A stretch of DNA of 64,000 nucleotides from Ruminococcus sp. (GTDB lineage Bacteria; Bacillota; Clostridia; Oscillospirales; Acutalibacteraceae), in contig JAFRCW010000032.1 of the NCBI GenBank assembly GCA_017404145.1, positions 1 to 64,000 on the forward strand, given 5' to 3'. The position numbers and the translations under genes are program-made. Positions 16,620 through 24,185 of the stretch are shown here, one piece after another (the first letter of the stretch is position 1; each line of letters starts with the position of its first letter). The notes beneath the pieces were generated by a model. That model searched no databases and had not been told where the DNA came from. It saw nothing but the letters and a program-made list of their open reading frames with translations.

Positions 16620-16900
16620 AAATTCCTCCGGAATAAATGATAGTGATTAGTTGTTGGTTGTTAGTTGTTAGTTGTTAGTTGTTGGTTATATTCACTGCTA
16701 AGTCAGGAGAAAAAAGTTGTGTGCAGCAGCCGAAACACTAAAAACTGGGAACTTGAAACCGGGAACCAATGTTGGTTGTTGGTTATATTCACTGATAAGT
16801 TAAGAGAAAAACAACGCAGCTAAATCCCGACATACACACCAAATTATACTACGATATGCAGAAATTGTCAATTTGAATCGGCTTGCAATCTATACAGATT
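16620..16900. repeat. Intergenic low-complexity repeats
   Basis: No gene seen. TTAGTTGTTGGTTGTTAGTTG-type units at about 16636-16690 and a second short block near 16770-16790 (GTTGGTTGTTGGTTATATTCACTGATAAG), which duplicates 16682-16703. Confidence 0.6.
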
Positions 16901-16904
16901 CCCA

Positions 16905-16934
16905 TTGACATTATGCACTGTTCTGTGATAAAAT
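16905..16934 (+). promoter_or_regulatory. Promoter of the hydrogenase-maturation genes
   Basis: TTGACA at 16905-16910, 18-bp spacer, TAAAAT at 16929-16934, about 138 bp before the first start codon. Confidence 0.65.
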
Positions 16935-16939
16935 GAATA

Positions 16940-17071
16940 AAACAAGAGTTCCCCTGACAGAAAGGAATGTCCTGACTGAAAGGCGATGGAAAAACAGAGG
17001 GTATCTGTGTCTTTTTCGCCGTGCATGTCAGCGCGGCTTTTGTTTTGCGAAAATGATTAAGGATGTGACCT
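16940..17071 (+). promoter_or_regulatory. Structured leader upstream of the TM1266-like gene
   Basis: The leader holds a direct repeat (CCTGACAGAAAGG and CCTGACTGAAAGG, about 16953-16983) and a terminator-like hairpin GCCGTGC, ATGTCA, GCGCGGC followed by TTTTGTTTT at about 17020-17046. This layout suggests an attenuator or riboswitch, but I do not recognise a known class. Confidence 0.4.
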
Positions 17072-17317
17072 ATGGACACCAGAGTTGCTGTGATCAGCAT
17101 TATCGTGGAGGACGACGCCTCCGCGGTAAAAATCAACGAGATGTTATCCTCATTTTCCGATTATGTAATCGGCAGAATGGGGGTACCATATAAGGAGAGG
17201 GGCGTTCGGATCATCTGTGTCGCGGTTGACGCGCCGCAGAACGAGATATCCTCCCTCTCGGGAAAGATCGGAAAACTCAGCGGAGTAAGCGTCAAGATCG
17301 CATACTCGGCAATTTAA
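17072..17317 (+). CDS. TM1266-family iron-only hydrogenase system regulator
   Basis: The 81-residue product is a small ACT-like (NikR C-terminal-like) protein with RVAVISIIVEDDASAVKIN at the start, VIGRMGVPYKERGVRIICV in the middle and LSGKIGKLSGVSVKIAYS at the end. This is the pattern of the TM1266 family that is found next to [FeFe]-hydrogenase maturases; its ligand and DNA target are not established. It lies 31 bp before hydG, which confirms the context. Confidence 0.85.
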   Translation: MDTRVAVISIIVEDDASAVKINEMLSSFSDYVIGRMGVPYKERGVRIICVAVDAPQNEISSLSGKIGKLSGVSVKIAYSAI

Positions 17318-17348
17318 TGCATAATTCATAAATTAAAGGAGAAGAATT

Positions 17349-18797
17349 GTGGCTGTATATAATCCGAAATCGATGCACGCGGATGAATTTATCAATCATC
17401 AGGAGATCCTCGACACGTTAGAGTATGCCGAGAAGAATAAAAATAATAAAGAACTCATCAACGAAATACTCGAGAAGGCGCGACCGGTGCCGACAGCGAC
17501 CGGCTGTTACTGTAATGGCTTGACTCACAGAGAAGCGTCGGTGCTGCTTGCCTGTGACGATCCCGAGGTGACCATGCGGATCTATGAGATCGCCGAAGAG
17601 ATCAAACTCGCGTTCTACGGCAACCGTATCGTGATCTTCGCGCCCTTGTATCTCTCAAACTACTGCGTCAACGGCTGTGTCTACTGTCCCTATCATCTGA
17701 AGAACAAGACCATTCCGCGGAAAAAGCTCACGCAGGAAGAGGTCAAGGCAGAGGTCATCGCTTTGCAGGATATGGGTCACAAGCGTCTGGCGATCGAATC
17801 GGGAGAGGATCCCGTACACAACCCGATCGAGTATATCCTCGAATGTATCGACACCATCTACAGCATCAAGCATAAAAACGGCGCGATCCGCCGCGTCAAC
17901 GTCAACATCGCCGCCACTACCGTTGAGAATTACAAGAAGCTCAAGGACGCGGGGATCGGTACGTACATCTTATTCCAAGAAACCTATCATAAGGAAAGCT
18001 ATCTCCATCTGCATCCCACCGGTCCCAAGCACGACTATGACTATCACACCGAGGCGATGGACCGCGCGATGGAGGGCGGTATCGACGACGTCGGACTGGG
18101 CGTGCTGTTCGGTCTGGAGCTGTATAAGTATGAGTTCGCGGGGTTGATTATGCATGCCGAGCATCTGGAGGCTGTCCACGGCGTCGGTCCGCATACCATC
18201 TCGGTGCCGCGTGTCAAGCGCGCCGACGATATCGACCCCGACGATTTTGACGGCGGTATCGACGACGAGACCTTTGAGAAGATCACCGCCTGCATCCGTC
18301 TGGCGGTGCCGTATACCGGTATGATCATCTCTACCAGAGAGTCCGAAGAAGTCCGCTCCAAGCTGCTCAGGCTCGGTATCTCTCAGGTATCGGGCGGTTC
18401 ACGCACTTCTGTCGGCGGCTATGCCGAGAAAGAGCGTCCTCACGACACCGAGCAGTTCGACGTCTCCGACCAGCGTACGTTGGACGAAGTCGTCGCGTGG
18501 CTGATGGAGAACGGTCACATCCCGTCGTTCTGTACCGCGTGCTACCGCGAAGGCAGAACCGGCGACCGCTTTATGAGCCTGTGCAAGTCGGGACAGATTT
18601 TAAACTGCTGTCATCCGAACGCGCTGATGACGCTTGCGGAGTACCTTGTCGACTACGCAAGTCCCCATACGAAAGAGATCGGCTTCAAGATGATTGAGGA
18701 CGAGCTGAAGCGTATCCCCAAAGACAAGGTGCGTGCCATTGCCGCGCAGAACATCGAGGATATCAAGAGCTCGAACCGGAGAGATTTCAGGTTCTGA
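17349..18797 (+). CDS. hydG: [FeFe]-hydrogenase H-cluster maturase HydG (radical SAM tyrosine lyase)
   Basis: HydG cleaves tyrosine to give the CO and cyanide ligands of the hydrogenase H-cluster. The 482-residue product has the radical SAM motif CVNGCVYC (CX3CX2C) and a second C-terminal cluster region CTACYREGRTGDRFM with further CCHPNAL. It starts with GTG at 17349, with AAAGGAG about 8 bp upstream. hydF follows after a repeat-filled gap; hydE and the hydrogenase itself are not in the window. Confidence 0.95.
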   Translation: MAVYNPKSMHADEFINHQEILDTLEYAEKNKNNKELINEILEKARPVPTATGCYCNGLTHREASVLLACDDPEVTMRIYEIAEEIKLAFYGNRIVIFAPLYLSNYCVNGCVYCPYHLKNKTIPRKKLTQEEVKAEVIALQDMGHKRLAIESGEDPVHNPIEYILECIDTIYSIKHKNGAIRRVNVNIAATTVENYKKLKDAGIGTYILFQETYHKESYLHLHPTGPKHDYDYHTEAMDRAMEGGIDDVGLGVLFGLELYKYEFAGLIMHAEHLEAVHGVGPHTISVPRVKRADDIDPDDFDGGIDDETFEKITACIRLAVPYTGMIISTRESEEVRSKLLRLGISQVSGGSRTSVGGYAEKERPHDTEQFDVSDQRTLDEVVAWLMENGHIPSFCTACYREGRTGDRFMSLCKSGQILNCCHPNALMTLAEYLVDYASPHTKEIGFKMIEDELKRIPKDKVRAIAAQNIEDIKSSNRRDFRF

Positions 18798-18812
18798 GTT
18801 GGAAGGATTCAA

Positions 18813-19034
18813 CCGTAGGGCGGGGGCTTGCTCCCGCCGAAACGCTGATACTTTATCTATCTGAAACGTAAAACAGAAGTTGCTTTATATATACACAATC
18901 TTTTCACAGAAAGGTCTCGGCGGGAGCAAGCCCCCGCCCTACCATTCTACGAAATGTTCTGCGGCGGGAGCAAGCCCCCGCCCTACCATTCTACGAAATG
19001 TTCTGCGGCAGGAGCAAGCCCCCGCCCTACATTG
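18813..19034. repeat. Composite palindromes and 44-bp tandem repeat between hydG and hydF
   Basis: A composite element runs from GTAGGGCGGGGGC (18813) to GCCCCCGCCCTAC-like sequence (18943). It continues into a 44-bp unit starting at 18919, 18963 and 19007, each holding the GGCGGGAGCAAGCCCCCGCC palindrome; the last copy is partial and has one change (GGCAGG). Confidence 0.85.
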
Positions 19035-19053
19035 TTTTTTCTAAGGAGTCATT

Positions 19054-20244
19054 ATGTCACTTCATTCCACCGTATCCGCGAACCGCGTTCATATCGCCTT
19101 TTTCGGACGCAGAAACGCGGGCAAGTCCAGCGTCGTCAACGCGGTCACCAACCAGAATCTATCTGTGGTTTCCGAGTATAAAGGCACCACCACCGATCCC
19201 GTGAAAAAAGCGATGGAGCTGCTGCCGCTCGGTCCAGTGGTGATCACCGATACCGCGGGCTTTGACGACGAGGGAGAGCTCGGCGCGCTCAGGGTGGAGA
19301 AGACCCGCGAGGTGCTGCGGCGTACCGATATCGCGGTACTGGTAGCGGATTCTCAGCTCGGCTTGGGCGAGGCGGAAGAACAGCTGATCAGAGAGTTTTC
19401 CGACAGAAAGCTCCCGTATTTGGTAGCGTATAATAAGTGCGATCTGCTCTCTGACAGACCTGCGCTCCCCGAGAACGCTCTATATGTCAGCGCGCTGACA
19501 GGGGAGGGGATCGACGATCTCAAAGAGCGTTTGGCTTCTCTTATAAAAGAACGTCCCGATGAGAAAAAGATCGTTGTCGACATCATGGACGGCAGCACCG
19601 CTGTGCTGGTGATCCCCGTGGACGAGTCCGCGCCGAAGGGCAGGCTGATCCTGCCCCAGCAGCTGACAATCAGAGAACTGCTCGACCACCATATGACCGC
19701 CGTATGCTGTCAGCCGGAGGAGCTGAAAACGCTTCTTTCTCATCTGAAAGAGAAGCCGTCGATCGTGATCACCGATTCACAGGCGTTTGAGAGAGTGTCC
19801 GCGGATACGCCGGAGGATATTCCTCTGACCTCGTTTTCGATTCTTTTCGCGCGCTATAAAGGCAGTCTGAATACGCTGGTACAGGGCGCAAAAGCCATCG
19901 GCACACTCCAAGACGGCGACAAAGTCTTGATCGCCGAGGGCTGTACCCACCACCGCCAGTGCAACGATATCGGCGCGGTCAAAATGCCCCGCTGGATCGA
20001 AGAATTCACCGGAAAAAAGCCGGAATACGAATTCTCTTCCGGCGCGGGTTATCCAGATGATCTGTCAAAGTACAAGCTGATCGTCCACTGCGGCGGCTGT
20101 ATGCTCAACGAAAAAGAGATGCAGTACCGTATGAAAGCGGCAAAGGATGCGGGCGTTCCCGTCGTCAACTACGGTATGGCGATCGCCCACATGCACGGCA
20201 TACTGAAAAGAGCCTTAAAGCCGTTTGAAAGTCATATCAACTGA
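19054..20244 (+). CDS. hydF: [FeFe]-hydrogenase maturation GTPase HydF
   Basis: HydF is the scaffold that assembles the two-iron subcluster and passes it to the hydrogenase. The 396-residue product has a GTPase domain (GRRNAGKSS Walker A, GTTTDPV, DTAGF, NKCD) and the C-terminal cluster motif CTHHRQC, about 50 residues, HCGGC. All three cluster cysteines and the GTPase motifs are intact. A terminator follows immediately. Confidence 0.95.
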   Translation: MSLHSTVSANRVHIAFFGRRNAGKSSVVNAVTNQNLSVVSEYKGTTTDPVKKAMELLPLGPVVITDTAGFDDEGELGALRVEKTREVLRRTDIAVLVADSQLGLGEAEEQLIREFSDRKLPYLVAYNKCDLLSDRPALPENALYVSALTGEGIDDLKERLASLIKERPDEKKIVVDIMDGSTAVLVIPVDESAPKGRLILPQQLTIRELLDHHMTAVCCQPEELKTLLSHLKEKPSIVITDSQAFERVSADTPEDIPLTSFSILFARYKGSLNTLVQGAKAIGTLQDGDKVLIAEGCTHHRQCNDIGAVKMPRWIEEFTGKKPEYEFSSGAGYPDDLSKYKLIVHCGGCMLNEKEMQYRMKAAKDAGVPVVNYGMAIAHMHGILKRALKPFESHIN

Positions 20245-20250
20245 CATAAC

Positions 20251-20284
20251 AAAAATCCCTGACTTCTCGGTCAGGGATTTTTCC
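20251..20284. terminator. Terminator after hydF
   Basis: AAAAATCCCTGAC, TTCTC loop, GGTCAGGGATTTTT. A 12-bp stem with A and T runs on both sides. Confidence 0.88.
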
Positions 20285-20345
20285 GTACAGTAAGCGTTTC
20301 TGTTTTTTCAGACGATAGCGCAGTCTGAGTGGTGTTCCTTTTTTA

Positions 20346-20801
20346 TTATTTCTCTTGCAGGAGTTTGTTGAGCTCCTCCATGAAGGTGTTGATATCTTTA
20401 AACTGGCGGTAGACGGACGCGAAACGTACATACGCGACCTCGTCGACACTCTTGAGCTGTTCCATCGACAGCTCGCCGATCTTCATCGAGGTGACTTCTC
20501 TGTCCAAAGAGGACTGCAGCTGACCTTCGATGTTGTCGACCATTTTCTCGATCTGCTCGATAGAAACCGGTCTTTTTTCACACGCTCTGAGGATGCCCGC
20601 CGTGAGCTTGTTGCGGTCGAAGACCTCTCTGGACTTGTCGCGCTTGACAACGATGATCGGGACCGTCTCGATAACTTCGTGGGTCGTGAAACGCTTGGAG
20701 CATTTCAGACATTCTCTTCTTCTTCTGATTCTCTCTCCCTCGTCGGCAGGACGCGAGTCGATAACCTTGCTTTCCTCATATCCGCAGTAAGGACATTTCA
20801 T
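20346..20801 (-). CDS. nrdR: Transcriptional repressor of ribonucleotide reductase genes
   Basis: NrdR senses ATP/dATP and represses nrd promoters. The 151-residue product has the N-terminal zinc ribbon ([20 protein letters not shown] ... [10 protein letters not shown]) and an ATP-cone ([19 protein letters not shown]). Probable targets in this window are the boxes at 9156-9198 before nrdD. It reads toward hydF with 100 bp between. Length is normal. Confidence 0.96.
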   Translation of the reverse strand: MKCPYCGYEESKVIDSRPADEGERIRRRRECLKCSKRFTTHEVIETVPIIVVKRDKSREVFDRNKLTAGILRACEKRPVSIEQIEKMVDNIEGQLQSSLDREVTSMKIGELSMEQLKSVDEVAYVRFASVYRQFKDINTFMEELNKLLQEK

Positions 20802-20818
20802 TTGCTTTCACCCCATTT

Positions 20819-20853
20819 TAAAAATACATTAATACAGCATAAAAATACATTAG
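20819..20853 (-). promoter_or_regulatory. Direct repeat upstream of nrdR
   Basis: TAAAAATACATTA occurs at 20819-20831 and 20840-20852, 21 bp apart, in the nrdR 5' region. A weak promoter (TTGCAT, 18 bp, TATAAT on the minus strand) lies at about 20874-20903. Function unknown. Confidence 0.4.
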
Positions 20854-20929
20854 CAATTATATTTCTATAATGAAATTATAAAATCAGCCAAATGATTATG
20901 CAAGTTAAGATTTTGTAATAAACGATTAC

Positions 20930-21370
20930 ATAATAGTTAATAGTGCAGAGTGCAGAGTGCAGAGTTGTGGGCGGGCTCTGCCCGCACCTGATTGGTATGG
21001 TGAAGGGTGAACGGTTTCGGGCGGACGCTGTCCGCACCTGATTGGTAGGGCGTTGCATAAAGACGTAGGGAACGATGCCCACATCGTTTTGAGCTAAGGA
21101 CTGTTTTATTATGAAATATGAAAAATGAAATATGAAATGTGAAGGGTGAACGGTGAACGGTGAACGGTTTCGGGCGGACGCAGTCCGCACCCGATTGGTA
21201 GGGCGTTGCATAAAGACGTAGGGAACGATGCCCACATCGTGCCGTATGTAGGGCGGGGGCTTGCTCCCGCCGAAACGTTGATATTATATCAACGTTTCTG
21301 TTGTGCGGAACGGTCAAGACCCTTTCCTACGGTGCTATACCCACGCTCTGCGTGCGTCAACCGAAACACC
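20930..21370. repeat. Intergenic repeat block between nrdR and rnhA
   Basis: No gene seen. An approximately 85-bp sequence (TGAAGGGTGAACGG ... GCGGACGC ... GATTGGTAGGGCGTTGC ... GATGCCCACATCGT) is present twice, at about 21001-21087 and 21140-21240. A composite palindrome element lies at 21246-21331 (GTAGGGCGGG ... GAAACGTTGATATTATATC ... TTTCCTACGG). ATGAAATATGAAAAATG-type low-complexity sequence is at about 21110-21145. Confidence 0.8.
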
Positions 21371-21372
21371 CG

Positions 21373-21402
21373 CAAAACAAAACCTCCCGTTTTCGGGAGG
21401 CT
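21373..21402 (-). terminator. Terminator of rnhA
   Basis: On the minus strand: CCTCCCG, AAAA, CGGGAGG followed by TTTTGTTTT. Confidence 0.8.
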
Positions 21403-21424
21403 GTCGGATGTAGGTGTTGACCGC

Positions 21425-21874
21425 TTACTGCATAAACTTTTTTGCCTGCGCTGTCGCGAGGGCGTCACAGCGTTCGTTTTCGGGATGACCCGCGTGGCCT
21501 TTCACCCAGTTGGGGTGAACGTCGTGGATCTCACACAGTTTCAAAAGCTCGTCCCACAGCTCGGGGTTGAGCGCTTTTTCTTTTTTGTTGCGCATCCAGC
21601 CGTTTTCACGCCAGCGCTTCGCCCAGCCCTGTAATAGGGCGTTGACGACATACTGCGAGTCGGAGAAGAGCTCCACTTCACACGGCTCCTTGAGCAGCTT
21701 CAAAGCTTCGATCACCGAGATCAGCTCCATACGGTTGTTGGTGGTATTCGCCTCGCCTCCCGATATTTCTTTTTCTCTGCCGTTATATCTGAGGACGGCG
21801 CCCCAGCCTCCGGGACCGGGATTTCCTGAGCAGGCTCCGTCGGTAAAAATTTCCACTTTCTTCAAGAGAAACAC
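21425..21874 (-). CDS. rnhA: Ribonuclease HI
   Basis: RNase HI removes RNA from RNA-DNA hybrids. The 149-residue product has the full motif set: EIFTDGACSGNPGPGG (first Asp), NTTNNRMEL (Glu), FSDSQYVVNAL (Asp), and WVKGHAGHPENERCD (His and last Asp). It has no N-terminal hybrid-binding extension. Single gene with its own terminator. Confidence 0.95.
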   Translation of the reverse strand: MFLLKKVEIFTDGACSGNPGPGGWGAVLRYNGREKEISGGEANTTNNRMELISVIEALKLLKEPCEVELFSDSQYVVNALLQGWAKRWRENGWMRNKKEKALNPELWDELLKLCEIHDVHPNWVKGHAGHPENERCDALATAQAKKFMQ

Positions 21875-22030
21875 TCCTATAGATTAATTAGGATCATTAT
21901 ACCATATTGGCAGGGATTTGCAACCGTATATATTGCCTTTCAAAGGGAAATAATGAAGAAGAATAGGCATTTTCTACCAAAAAATCCGCTCCGGATTGGT
22001 AAAATTTGCAACTGTTTGTGGCGGTTTGAC

Positions 22031-22059
22031 TTGACCTTCTAAGGAGTTTCCGCTATAAT
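22031..22059 (+). promoter_or_regulatory. Promoter of the RNase J gene
   Basis: TTGACC at 22031-22036, 17-bp spacer, TATAAT at 22054-22059. A leader of about 160 nt follows before the TTG start; it contains GTTCCTGAGCGGAAAG and later CGTTTTCCGCTTGCC, which could pair. Between the rnhA start and this promoter (21875-22030) nothing else was recognised. Confidence 0.7.
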
Positions 22060-22226
22060 GTACTGTGTATAATCAGGATAATAGGCTTAATCTGCCTGTT
22101 TATATCATTTCAATGTATTTTCATCCGTTCCTGAGCGGAAAGTGGGCGGATTACATAAAATACGGCAGTAAGCGGACGTCAGAAGATCGTTTTCCGCTTG
22201 CCGACTAAAAAACAGGAGGAAAATTT

Positions 22227-24038
22227 TTGGCTAACGAAAAGAAAAAGTCAACAGGACGCGCAAGAACACAGAAGACAGAAAAGCGCGCCGATGATAAGAA
22301 AATTATCAAAAAGAATACAGTGACCGCAAAGAAGTTCCACAGAAAGAGTACGGTAAAAAAACCGCCGAAAAAGGAACCCAAGCCCGCGGTCAGGATCGCG
22401 TTCTTAGGCGGTCTCAACGAGATAGGAAAGAACCTCACCGTGTTCGAGTGCCTGGACGATATGATCATCCTCGACTGCGGTATGGCGTTTCCCGACGGCG
22501 ATATGCTGGGCGTGGATATGGTCATCCCCGACTATACCTATCTGGAACAGAACAAAGAGAAGATCAGGGGCGTTGTGATCACCCACGGACACGAGGACCA
22601 TATCGGCGGTCTGCCCTATCTGCTCTCCAAGATGAAAGTACCGATCTACGGCACGCCGCTGACAGTCGGTTTGATCGCGAACAAATTAAAGGAGCACAGC
22701 CACATTGACGCGGCGGATCTTCAAAGCCGCAACGCGGGCGATCATATCAAGCTCGGCTGTTTTGACGTTGAGCTGATCCATGTTAACCACTCGATTCCCG
22801 ATTCGGTAGGCGTGGCGATCCATTCTCCCGCGGGAACCATCGTCCATACCGGCGACTTCAAGATCGACTATACCCCGATGTCGGGCGGTATGATCGACCT
22901 CTCCCGCTTCGCTCAGCTGGGCGATGAGGGCGTGCTGGCGCTTTTGGCGGATTCCACCAACGCCGGACGGCAGGGCTACACCCCGACGGAACAAAAGGTG
23001 GCGGATTCCTTTGACACGTTGTTCAGAAGAGCGCGTCACAGCCGTATCATCATCGCAACCTTCGCTTCCAATATTTCGAGAATCCAGCAGATCATCAACT
23101 GCGCCGAGAAGAACGGCAGAAAGGTTGCGTTCTCCGGCAGAAGTATGATCAATTATATGAATGTCGCCAAGGAGCTCGGTTATCTCGAGGTCAACGACAG
23201 CACCATTATTGATATCGACAGATTAAAGGACTATCCGCCCGAGAAGATCGTGCTTGCCACGACCGGTTCTCAGGGAGAACCGATGTCGGCGCTCTCCCGT
23301 ATGGCGTATTCCGACCATCGCAAGGTAGAGGTGGGAGCAGGGGATTTCATCATTATTTCCGCGAACCCGATCCCCGGCAACGAGCGCACCGTCGGCAACG
23401 TCGTGGATGAACTGCTTAAAAGAGGCTGCGAGGTCGTCTATGAGTCGATGTACGAGGTTCACGTTTCCGGTCACGCCTGTACGGAAGAGCTCAAGCTCAT
23501 CCACAGTCTGGTCAAGCCGAAATACTTCATTCCCGTTCACGGCGAGCAGAAGCATTTAAGAAAGCATATGAGCATCGCTCAGTCTCTCGGAATGGATAGA
23601 AAGAACATCTATGTGGGCGATATCGGCAAGGTAGTGGAAATCTCCGAAGAGGGTATGAAAGAAGCGGAGACCGTTACGGCGGGTAAAGTGTTCGTTGACG
23701 GCTTAGGCGTCGGCGACGTCGGATCTATCGTACTCCGCGACAGAAAGCATCTCGGACAGGACGGTCTGATCATCATTGTCGCTTCTCTGGATGTCTACGA
23801 CGGTCATGTGATCTCGGGTCCCGATATCGTCTCCCGCGGCTTTGTCTATGTCAGGGAGTCGGGAGACCTGATGGATGAGATCAAGGAGCTGTCGCTGGAG
23901 ATCCTTGACACCTGCTCGAGAAAGAACATCCACGAGTGGGGCGTCATCAAGAACAAGCTAAAGGACGACGTCGCTAAGCTGATCAACAAAGAGACGGGAC
24001 GTTCTCCGATGATCCTGCCGATCTTGATGGAAGTGTAA
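22227..24038 (+). CDS. rnj: Ribonuclease J
   Basis: RNase J is a metallo-beta-lactamase/beta-CASP nuclease with endo- and 5'-3' exonuclease activity in mRNA turnover. The 603-residue product starts with TTG (AGGAGG 8 bp upstream) and a Lys/Arg-rich tail of about 45 residues, longer than in Bacillus RNase J. Then come LGGLNEIGKN, the zinc motif HGHEDHIGGLPYLL, HTGDFKID, DSTNA, and the beta-CASP part with ATTGSQGEPMSAL and PVHGE. All metal-binding motifs are intact. gdpP and rplI follow in the same direction. Confidence 0.95.
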   Translation: MANEKKKSTGRARTQKTEKRADDKKIIKKNTVTAKKFHRKSTVKKPPKKEPKPAVRIAFLGGLNEIGKNLTVFECLDDMIILDCGMAFPDGDMLGVDMVIPDYTYLEQNKEKIRGVVITHGHEDHIGGLPYLLSKMKVPIYGTPLTVGLIANKLKEHSHIDAADLQSRNAGDHIKLGCFDVELIHVNHSIPDSVGVAIHSPAGTIVHTGDFKIDYTPMSGGMIDLSRFAQLGDEGVLALLADSTNAGRQGYTPTEQKVADSFDTLFRRARHSRIIIATFASNISRIQQIINCAEKNGRKVAFSGRSMINYMNVAKELGYLEVNDSTIIDIDRLKDYPPEKIVLATTGSQGEPMSALSRMAYSDHRKVEVGAGDFIIISANPIPGNERTVGNVVDELLKRGCEVVYESMYEVHVSGHACTEELKLIHSLVKPKYFIPVHGEQKHLRKHMSIAQSLGMDRKNIYVGDIGKVVEISEEGMKEAETVTAGKVFVDGLGVGDVGSIVLRDRKHLGQDGLIIIVASLDVYDGHVISGPDIVSRGFVYVRESGDLMDEIKELSLEILDTCSRKNIHEWGVIKNKLKDDVAKLINKETGRSPMILPILMEV

Positions 24039-24053
24039 CGCAGTCAGTAATAA

Positions 24054-24160
24054 TGTCATTGTGAGGCTCCCTCGGGAGCCGTGACAATCCCCCTGTCATT
24101 ACTAACGGTAGTGATAGGAAGGGGATTGCCGCGTCGGGCTGTGCCCTCCTCGCAATGACG
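24054..24160. repeat. GTCATTGCGAGG-family repeat between rnj and gdpP
   Basis: Starts GTCATTGTGAGGCTCCC and ends CCCTCCTCGCAATGAC, with inner GACAATCCCC and GGGGATTGCC arms. The final CAATGACG carries an ATG upstream of gdpP that is out of frame with it. Confidence 0.82.
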
Positions 24161-24185
24161 ATTGATAAAAAAGGGTTTCAGATTT

